DNA of 12,841 nucleotides from an uncultured Eubacteriales bacterium (GTDB lineage Bacteria > Bacillota > Clostridia > Oscillospirales > Acutalibacteraceae). The notes under the pieces were generated by a model. It did not search any database. It was not told the DNA's origin and was given only the letters and a program-made list of their open reading frames with translations. The translations under genes and the position numbers were made by a program. The stretch lies in assembly GCA_934444695.1 (NCBI GenBank), contig CAKSDF010000039.1, positions 1 through 12,841 of the forward strand, given 5' to 3'. This document shows, one piece after another, positions 12,249-12,841 of this stretch; positions within the stretch are counted from its first letter, which is position 1, and each line of letters begins with the position of its first letter.

Positions 12249-12841
12249 TTGTCTGAAAAGCGCAAAGATAGCAAAGGTCGTGTTTTGAAGGACGGCGAAA
12301 GCCAAAGAGCAAACGGCACTTATGACTATCGTTATACCGATATACACAAGAAACGGCGCTGTATTTACGCCAAATCCCTGACAGAGCTGCGGAAGAAAGA
12401 GGATGAGCTGCGGCGCGACATGGCAGACGGCATCGACTATGCTGCGGGAGAAATGACCGTGGCGGAGCTGGTTGACCGCTACATGAACCTGAAACGGGGC
12501 TTGAAGCAAAACTCCCTGCGGTCGTATGGTTCTGCGGTCAATCGGATTCATGCCGACCCTTTTGGGCAGAAGCCGATCAAAACCGTAAAGCTATCCGACG
12601 CAAAAGGCTGGTTTGTGTTTCTGCACGACAGCGGCATCAAGCAAAACACCATCGGCGTGCTGCAAAGCGTTGTCAGACCGGCATTTGAAATGGCGGTGGA
12701 TGATGACATCATCCGCAAGAACCCGTTCAAGTTCAAGCTGTCTGATGTGGTGCCAAAGGACGCCTATGTACGCGATGCGCTGACCAAGGAGCAGCAGGAG
12801 AAGTATCTGCAATTCGTGCAGGACTGCGGCGGGAATTACTA
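12249..12841 (+). CDS. int: Tn916-type tyrosine integrase, N-terminal part
   Basis: An open frame of 197 codons from TTG 12249 to the window edge, with AAAGGAG (12234-12240) eight bases upstream. The N-terminus (SEKRKDSKGRVLKDGESQR) closely follows the arm-binding domain of Tn916 Int, including NGTYDYRYTD. A core-binding SAM-like domain follows from about residue 75 (MTVAELVDRYMNLKRGLK, then TIGVLQSVVRPAFEMAVDD and IIRKNPF). These recombinases insert and excise the element by strand exchange at attachment sites. The catalytic domain with its Arg, His and Tyr residues is beyond the window, so integrity cannot be judged. Its end should lie near the right attachment site. Confidence 0.9.
   Translation, partial: MSEKRKDSKGRVLKDGESQRANGTYDYRYTDIHKKRRCIYAKSLTELRKKEDELRRDMADGIDYAAGEMTVAELVDRYMNLKRGLKQNSLRSYGSAVNRIHADPFGQKPIKTVKLSDAKGWFVFLHDSGIKQNTIGVLQSVVRPAFEMAVDDDIIRKNPFKFKLSDVVPKDAYVRDALTKEQQEKYLQFVQDCGGNY

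Overview
The window looks like most of an integrative mobilizable element (IME) from a low-GC-lineage Gram-positive gut bacterium of the class Clostridia (Oscillospiraceae or Lachnospiraceae type). The reasons are strong AGGAGG-type ribosome binding sites with several TTG starts, an S-layer-homology (SLH) surface protein, an Agr/LytTR-type two-component system, and a Tn916-type excisionase and integrase. The genus is inference. No rRNA, tRNA or CRISPR array was seen.

Left part (1-1351): a leftward XRE-type regulator, cut by the window edge, then about 590 bases of DNA without a confident gene (a stem-loop and two doubtful short frames), then a rightward 76-residue helix-turn-helix-like protein. 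Cargo part (1436-7512): a leftward operon of a GHKL sensor kinase and a LytTR response regulator, overlapping by 4 bases. Across a 417-base intergenic region carrying two short perfect inverted repeats and two promoter-like signals is a divergent gene for a 1222-residue secreted protein: signal peptide, three SLH motifs, an InlB/Listeria-Bacteroides-type repeat, an internal propeptide-like region, a subtilisin (S8) domain with an intact Asp/His/Ser set, a carboxypeptidase-regulatory-like beta domain and eight BspA-type leucine-rich repeats.

Transfer part (7513-11670): a hairpin-rich non-coding region contains a probable oriT. An inverted repeat is followed on the minus strand by AGTGCGCC, which resembles the RSF1010/pIP501 (MobQ) nick site. 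Two rho-independent terminators lie next to it. Then come DUF3847, a MobA/MobL (MobQ) relaxase, a CHC2 zinc-finger protein and a VirE-type P-loop ATPase. Right end (11671-12841): a Tn916-like excisionase behind a leader with a hairpin, then the first 197 residues of a Tn916-like tyrosine integrase with its own extended -10 promoter; its catalytic domain is beyond the edge.

How it may work: Int and Xis excise the element, MobQ with the DUF3847 protein nicks oriT, a helper conjugation system exports the strand, and CHC2 plus VirE may support replication of the transferred DNA. The kinase, regulator and surface protease read as cargo inserted between the left control genes and oriT, probably giving the host a signal-controlled, cell-wall-bound protease or adhesin. 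The link between the two-component system and the protease is inferred only from divergent arrangement.
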